A stretch of 64,000 nt of DNA from Conus ventricosus (taxonomy: Eukaryota > Mollusca > Gastropoda > Neogastropoda > Conidae). Below the pieces are notes generated by a model. That model searched no databases. It had not been told where the DNA came from and was given only the letters and a program-made list of their open reading frames with translations. Positions 58,509 to 64,000 of the stretch are shown here, piece by piece (within the stretch, counting starts at the first letter, position 1; each line of letters begins with the position of its first letter). The position numbers were made by a program, and so were the translations under genes. The stretch lies in the NCBI GenBank assembly GCA_018398815.1, contig CM031601.1:35218312-35282311 (forward strand), in the 5' to 3' direction.

Positions 58509-59060
58509 ATGGAGGTTCAACAGTTTAGGTTAGAGCAAATAACCGAACTTCAAAAGGAAATAGAAAGCGACTTGGATAAGTATAGGGTTACCAGAAAGAA
58601 AATATGCTAAAGCTTTAAATACTCTTTCTTATGTAATTACTGGCTCATCAGCTGTAGCTAGCGTAAGTGCTGGGTCTAGTGTTGCTGTTTAGCTACTGGG
58701 GTTGGGGCGCCAGCCTCTTTAGCATTAGGGGTCTTGGTTTGGGTTTAGGCGCTGTGTCTATGATTGTAAGTGCTGTTTTAAAAAAAATTAACTCCTAAAT
58801 TACAAAAGCACACTGCTATTGTTGCCCTAGCATCAGCAAAACTTTGTTCATTAAGATTAAGAATAAGCAAATCATTACAGGATGAAAACATTACAGACGA
58901 AGAATTTCAGAAGCTTATGGCCGACGGTGAGGATTACAGACGACAAAAAATTGAACTTCAAAAGGAGTGGAGAAAGACTTTTACATCACGACAGGTAGAC
59001 ACTGATGCAATTAAACAGAACATTGAAAAACAAACAAATGATCAGTTAAACCCAAAATAA
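58509..59060 (+). pseudogene. hydrophobic-core structural protein candidate, frameshifted
   Basis: It starts MEVQQFRLEQITELQKEIES and continues through an Ala/Gly/Ser/Val-rich hydrophobic centre (VITGSSAVASVSAGSSV, then LALGGLGLGLGAVSMIV in another frame). The Lys/Glu/Gln-rich C-terminal half contains ITDEEFQKLMADGEDYRRQK and ends at TAA 59058-59060. About 180 residues. Coiled-coil arms round a membrane-active centre suggest a minor virion or membrane-interacting protein. Similar proteins recur with Polinton-like elements in invertebrates, to my recollection. At least two frameshifts lie near 58606 and 58700. Its start codon is 51 bp after the satellite array. Confidence 0.5.
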
Positions 59061-59551
59061 GTTTAAAAAAATAAGTTAAAAAATAAGTTTAACAAAAATG
59101 GTTAACATCCACAGGACTGCCTGCACTTCTATCACCGGCTCGGCTGATATTGATTTCAACCCCCACTACCGCTGATTCACCTGCCGCTGACTCGCGCGCA
59201 GCCAAGCTGATATTGATCGCAGGCCCAGAGTTGTCGTCTGCTATTCAGCCGGCTGAGGCATGCGCACTCACAAATGTTGTCACGGTTCTTCCGGTAAAAT
59301 CTTTTTCTGAAAACTAGTTAACCGGAAGAAGAAACGTTTCTGAAAACTACTTAACCGGAAGAACCGTGACAACTTTTTTCAGTGCGCATGTGCTAACCTC
59401 ATTAACATGATGAAATCAAAACAACATTTGTGAGTGCGCATGTGCTAACCTTAGTGAATACATTAACATGATAAAATCGAAACAACATTTGTGAGTGCTC
59501 ATGTGTAATATAAATTAGGATAATGAAATCGAGTTTGCTAGAATCCTAGAC
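59061..59551. promoter_or_regulatory. intergenic region with inverted and direct repeats
   Basis: A 20-bp perfect inverted repeat (GTTGTCACGGTTCTTCCGGT at 59276-59295 and its complement at 59354-59373) encloses a direct repeat of TCTGAAAACTA followed by TTAACCGGAAGAA. Downstream, a unit of about 60 bp with CATTTGTGAGTGCGCATGTG and TTAACATGATAAAATC is repeated two and a half times (59379-59510). It lies just before the small genes and polymerase. It may be a control region or replication signal; this is inference. Confidence 0.5.
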
Positions 59552-59680
59552 ATGGATGGACTACGGGATCTTACAAAAGAAGTAAGAGCAACAGAGGCGC
59601 AGATAGATCACGTTACTCAAGAAATATCTTCGTTAAAAAATTTGACAATGAGTTCTGATTCTCAATCGCAGTCCCAGTGA
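59552..59680 (+). CDS. 42-residue coiled-coil peptide, possible
   Basis: A short frame from ATG 59552 to TGA 59678-59680 begins MDGLRDLTKEVRATEAQIDH and ends in a Ser/Gln-rich tail. Heptad spacing suggests a short coiled coil. It sits immediately after the repeat-rich control region. Could instead be a leader exon of the following spliced transcript. Confidence 0.35.
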   Translation: MDGLRDLTKEVRATEAQIDHVTQEISSLKNLTMSSDSQSQSQ

Positions 59681-59731
59681 AGGACATAGCGCCAGTGTTA
59701 CGGAGAATATTGACTCCGTAGAAACCGGCAG

Positions 59732-59887
59732 GTAAGGTATTGATTTTTACCCCTCAGCCGCTAGCGTGCGTTGCGGTGTGTGTTACAGAGTGCTATAAGT
59801 GTTGTTATTGATCGTGTGTGGACGATGAAGTTAACAAAAAATGAATGTTTTGCAGATTTAATTTTATTTATTTATTTAAATTTTTAG
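59732..59887 (+). other. putative intron in leader of small-gene transcript
   Basis: A consensus donor CAG/GTAAGG (GT at 59732) and an acceptor after a T-rich stretch, TTTTTAG/G (AG at 59886-59887), flank 156 bp. The acceptor lies 7 bases before the ATG of the 87-codon gene. Splicing would remove the intervening short frames. Confidence 0.45.
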
Positions 59888-59894
59888 GTTTAAA

Positions 59895-60158
59895 ATGGCT
59901 GCTGAGCTCAGTGAATCTGATTTAAAGAATTGTAATGATCTATTTGACGAAACAATGAAAGTGTTAAACATTGATTTTAGTGAATTTGGTTTTGAGAATG
60001 ATGTAAACAATATAATAAAAGATCATAGTGAACTATTTAACGAAGCAATCAAAGTGATGAACATTGATTGTAGCGATTCAGAAAAAGCTAAAATATTGGC
60101 GGGTGTTATTGTAAGGTTAACGTGTCTTGAAGTGTTACAACGCTTGGGCGAAGAATAA
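59895..60158 (+). CDS. 87-residue acidic protein with internal duplication
   Basis: Intact frame from ATG 59895 to TAA. It contains two related segments, DLFDETMKVLNIDFSEF (residues about 15-31) and ELFNEAIKVMNIDCSDSE (about 46-63), so it arose by internal duplication. Predicted helical and acidic, without signal peptide or membrane segment. No family recognised. It is the only undamaged frame of this size in copy B and lies 66 bp before the polymerase. Accessory or early protein is a guess. Confidence 0.6.
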   Translation: MAAELSESDLKNCNDLFDETMKVLNIDFSEFGFENDVNNIIKDHSELFNEAIKVMNIDCSDSEKAKILAGVIVRLTCLEVLQRLGEE

Positions 60159-60223
60159 AAGCATGTTTTACTTACTTTTATTTACATTTATTTTTTAATT
60201 TACGTAAATATTTGAGTTAAAAA

Positions 60224-63200
60224 ATGAACCTCACAAGCGAGTCTGAGTTTGAAAAACTGCCAGCCAGCGCACTGGTGAAAGGTAGTAACAAACAATTAAG
60301 CAAAATGTTTAGTGAAGTAGACATGGACATCATTAACCCCTCGAACGTTCAGGAAAGCGTAGCACATGCTATCTCTAAAATCCCAGAGTCTCTCCAGATG
60401 GAGCCGCCAGTAAAAGTGTTGTTGACCATTCTGATTGATTATATAACACCTGATGATAGTAACATAGAAGTCTGGGTTTCAACTAAACAGAAAGAAGTTA
60501 TTAGCTATTGCGACCTTAATTCTGACTGGGCCGACTACATGCTTACACAGTTTAACCATGCAAGTGAGGAGGCAAAGTTAAGGGGTTCTGGCTGGTCTGA
60601 AGGGACAGTCCTTAAAATCAGATTGAGACAAACAAAGTTCTATCCTATAGTTGGCAATTCTTACCTTCCTCTTCCAAAGAGTTAGTTTTAAAACGAGCAG
60701 TCTTAAACATAAAAAATCCTGATAACATGTGTTTTATGTGGTGTGTTTTAGCACATTTACATCCTGTAAAAAGAACGCAGAAAGAGTATCTAATTATGAA
60801 CAATATAAGCAAGAGCTGAACTTTGATAACATAACCTTTCCAGTAAGTATAAACAGTATATCTCATTTGAAGAGCAAAACAACCCGATCACCGTAAACGT
60901 ATATACATGGTCTGTAGAAGCCGATCTAGTGCCTCTATGGATTCTCCCAACGCTCCCTACTTTAGGCGAGCCACTTAACAAACATGTAGACTTGATCCTG
61001 TTCGCAGATAGTACAAAGAGCCATTATGTATTAATCAGAACAATAAGCAGACTTATGGCTTTTACATCATGCATAAAAGAGCTTTGTAGAAGGTGTCTAC
61101 TCAGAATCCCACTATAGAAGCAGCTGCTAGTCATAAGAAACATTGTAAAGGTTTTGTAGACTGTGAAACCGAACTCCTCACACCTAAACCAGGTCTAAAG
61201 TTAGCTTTAAGAATGTACACAAAATGCCGATGAGCCCGTACGTGGTTTATGCTGACTTTGAATCGCTCTTGCCGCAGTACTATGGTCCGCAACAGCAAGA
61301 ACAAAAAACAACCTTATTAACCCACCATCAGATCTTTCTTATGCGTTTATTTTTGTTAGGTCAGATGGGGCACACACACACCCAGAGATTTACAGAGGCC
61401 TCAACGCAGCTAGTAGATTTTTAGAGCAGATGAAACAACTTCGTAATCAGCTATCCAATGAACTAAATCTTTCAGACATTGTTATGACTCCTGAAGACCA
61501 AGAACGTTATGACTCAGCCACACACTGCTGGATATGCGGCTTAGAGCTAACACCTAACAGTAAAGACGTGACAGTAAGAGACCACGATCACATTACTGAA
61601 AGTTCAGAGAGCTGCTCACAACAATTGTAATCTTCAGCTTAAGGTTGACCCCAAAAATGGAAACTGCCTATCTTCTTTCATAACTTACGAGGCTAACGAT
61701 TCTCATTTTATCATGCAAGCAGTGACTTCTGAATATAGAGGGTTACCTGCATTGCACAGTCTTCAGAAAAGTACATGACTTTTACTCTTGACTGTTTATC
61801 CTTTTATGACTCTGCCCAACATCTGATGGGGAGTTTGGATAAAATTAGCAGGATCGCTACAAGACTTCCAATCACAAAACAATATTTTGACCCATCTTTA
61901 GTGCGTAAAGGCGTCTATCCTTATGAATACATGAACTCGTGGATAGGTTTGATGAAGACTCGCTTCCTCCTAAAGGCGCTTTCTTTTCTAGTCTTAGAGG
62001 CAAAGACATAACTGATGCTGACTATGAATACGCTCAAAAGGCCTGGACAGAATTACACTGTCAAACAATGGGCAACTATCACGATCAATATTATTGCCTG
62101 ACGTGTGTTTATTGCAGACGTCTTTCAGAATTACAGATCTACATGCATGAAACATTACAGCTTGGACTCATCACATTACATCTCTGCCCCAGGTCTTTCT
62201 TGGATGCCTTCTTAAAGTCTACAAACATCAAGATTGACTTAATTTCTGATCTGCCCACACTTCAGATGATTGAAGACGGCCTAAGGGAGGTATTAGCATG
62301 GCCTCACATCCTTACTGCAAAGCCAACAACAAGTACTTAGATGATTATGACCCAACTAAACCATCCAACTATCTAATGTAACTTAGACGCCAACAATCTG
62401 TATGGATGGGCTATGAGTCAACCACTTCCACTGAGAAACTTTAAAATGATAAAAGGACCTCATGATGTTAATACTGTGTTAGGAATATTGTCACACCTTT
62501 CGCTAATAATCCAATAGGACTAATCTTGGAAGTATACTTAGAGTATCCTTATGAACTACACGACTCCACAACGATTACCCACTAGCCGCAGAAAGATTAA
62601 AGATGAGTCCCATCGAACCTCCTAAACGTGTGCCTAATCTTAGACATAAAACTAAATATGTGTGCCATTACAGACTCCTACAGTTTTACTTAAGACACGG
62701 ACTAAAGCTGACAGCTGTTCACAGAATAATTATCTGTGATCAAGAGCCCTTTATGAGGCCATACATCAAGAAGAACACTGACTTAGAACCCAAGCCACTG
62801 ATGCTTCAGAAAAAGACTTCTTTAAACTGATGAACAACAGCTGTTTTTGGCAAACAATGGAAATCCACACAAACGTAAAGATGTGAAATTAGTTACAAAA
62901 GAAAACCAAGCAATAAGTTTGCCTCTAAACCTAACTATCAAGACTTTAGAAGATTTACGACAGCCTGGTTGGCATTATGATGAAGAAAAGGATGTTAAGT
63001 TGGACAAGCCGGTGTTTATTGGTTTTACCGTATTAAGAGTTGTCGAAGTTATTGATGCTAAATATCTGTACGACTACTTTAAACCACTGTACCCAGAAGC
63101 AAGAGTCCTTTACACAACACTGACTCTTTTATTCTAGACGTCCCCACAGAAGACTTTTATAAGATTTAGAAACAGAAGTAGCTAAAGGAGTTGATGGTGG

Positions 63201-63575
63201 TACACACATGCGACATCCAAAAGATTCGCCTTTACATTCAACTGCGAACAAAAAAGTAATTGGAAAGATGAAGGATGAACTTAATGAACAGTTATACAGG
63301 AATATGTTGGTTGCGGTCAAAGATGTACAGCGTTGCTAGTCAGACTTCTGTAATAAAGAAGGCTAAGGGTATAAGTAAAGAAGTTGTCAAAAAAAATATA
63401 ACTCACAATAACTACAAGCAAGCTCTCTTGAAAACAAGTATTTTATCACACAAATGTTAATCTGCGCTCTACTCTTCATCAAGTAAACACAACTGCTGTT
63501 AACAAAAAATCACTAGTCTCTAACAATAACAAGAGAACTTACGTCAATCCTGAGTTGCATATGCTGTAGGCATTG
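60224..63575 (+). pseudogene. protein-primed family B DNA polymerase, frameshifted
   Basis: Replicative polymerase of Polinton/adintovirus type, about 1,100 codons. The start at 60224 gives an uninterrupted 153 codons with GSGWSEGTVLKIRLRQ and YLPLPK. Further landmarks are KSHYVLIRTISRL near 61015, the exonuclease motif YADFES at about 61245-61265, and a CWICG...RDHDHIT zinc-finger-like HNH segment (61526-61597). The palm segment DANNLYGWAMSQPLP lies at about 62385-62430, and the catalytic motif region near 63116-63127 reads NTDS. The C-terminal domain with HPKDSPLHSTANKKVIGKMK lies near 63205-63270. Around ten frame changes or stops divide it (first at 60683). The HNH-like insertion is common in this polymerase family in invertebrates. 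As it stands it cannot give a full product, but consensus errors could account for some of the breaks. Confidence 0.8.
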
Positions 63576-63589
63576 GAGAACTTTAAAAG

Positions 63590-63840
63590 ATTAACTTGAC
63601 TAACTGGCTTGTACTTAACTTAAGAACCTAACTATACTTGACTTAAGAACCTAACAAGAACTTACTTAAGAACCTAACTAGTACTAACTTAAGAACCTAA
63701 CTAGTACTTAAAACTAGAACTTAATATTTTTGCACTTAACTTGTAATTTACTTGCTCTTAACTTAAAAAGTACTTTCTATAACTAACTTAACTTGTACTT
63801 ATCTAGTTCTTAACTTGTACTTATCTAGTTCATTAAAAAC
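63590..63840. repeat. 23-24-bp tandem repeat after polymerase
   Basis: About ten degenerate units with ACTTAAGAACCTAACTAGTA, breaking down into CTTAACTTGTA variants to the right. AAGAACTT-rich sequence in copy A at 44.33-44.41 kb may be the equivalent. Confidence 0.8.
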
Positions 63841-63859
63841 TATTCCATAGAAAATGGAT

Positions 63860-64000
63860 CTACAGCGGAGGTTGTACTTTTTTTGCAGAAGTCGGTTCTT
63901 CTTCTTTTACTGTGGGGGCTTGTGACTTTGTTGCTAAGTATGGGTTAGGTATTTGTATGCTAAAAAACAACCCCCAGCAACAACAGCAGCTCCCAATACA
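63860..64000 (-). CDS. transmembrane protein, C-terminal part, cut by window end
   Basis: On the minus strand the sequence from the window edge reads VLGAAVVAGGCFLAYKYLT, a membrane-spanning segment. In a shifted frame it continues to a polar tail with SQAPTVKEEEPTSAKKVQPP and a stop at 63860-63862. There is one frame change near 63945. N-terminus lies outside the window. Unknown role. Confidence 0.4.
   Translation of the reverse strand, partial: CIGSCCCCWGLFFSIQIPNPYLATKSQAPTVKEEEPTSAKKVQPPL

Larger units (their letters stand above)
49900..64000. mobile_element. Polinton/adintovirus-like element, copy B (right end outside window)
   Basis: Recognisable element genes run from about 49.93 kb to the window end in the same order as copy A. 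No left terminal repeat is visible, so the left end is truncated or unreadable. It differs from copy A by about 4.8 kb of extra sequence between ATPase and polymerase, made of a satellite array and small genes. Quality is fair at 49.9-54.1 and 58.4-63.9 kb and poor at 54.1-58.0 kb. Confidence 0.75.

Overview
The window reads as nuclear DNA of a marine invertebrate, most likely a mollusc or another lophotrochozoan. This is inference from style: AT-rich intergenic DNA, very many microsatellites and minisatellites, several non-LTR retrotransposons ending in microsatellite tails, a pogo-type transposase fragment, a Penelope-like fragment, and large Polinton/adintovirus-like DNA elements. There is no rRNA, no CRISPR and no prokaryotic gene organisation. 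I cannot name the species.

Layout. 0-12 kb is dominated by tandem repeats: 24-bp and 36-bp repeats at the left edge, a 2.1-kb array of 31-bp units at 3.2-5.3 kb, a 27/39-bp array at 9.1-11.0 kb, a 63-bp array at 11.2-12.0 kb, and microsatellites. I see no convincing host gene there. At 14.1-15.4 kb, minus strand, lies the one good cellular gene candidate, a divergent rhodopsin-like seven-transmembrane receptor split by frameshifts. 16.2-26.3 kb holds three degraded non-LTR retrotransposons, all on the minus strand. 26.4-28.4 kb holds the C-terminal end of a pogo-like transposase with palindromic ends. 28.6-30.05 kb is a 69-bp minisatellite, one part of which keeps an open 302-codon minus-strand frame.

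30.1-47.45 kb is a Polinton/adintovirus-like element (copy A). It has terminal inverted repeats, a 6-bp target duplication, and an interspersed host repeat (called R1 here) split at the insertion point; an uninterrupted R1 copy stands at 48.2 kb. A second element (copy B) runs from about 49.9 kb past the window end. The two share gene order: a DUF-like structural gene, a transmembrane gene, a coiled-coil gene, a hexon-like major capsid gene, a packaging ATPase and a protein-primed family B DNA polymerase. Copy B also carries a 510-bp satellite array and a cluster of small genes before the polymerase. Together these genes suggest virion formation (capsid, packaging motor) and self-replication (polymerase). 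I found no integrase or protease.

Quality. About 31.0-47.6 kb and 54.1-58.0 kb look like badly corrupted consensus: single bases are absorbed into neighbouring homopolymers and runs of A, T, C or G swell. Reading-frame breaks there cannot be taken as biological decay. Copy B at 49.9-54.1 and 58.4-63.9 kb is cleaner but still carries many frame breaks. Gene limits in these parts are approximate and rest on homology between the two copies.
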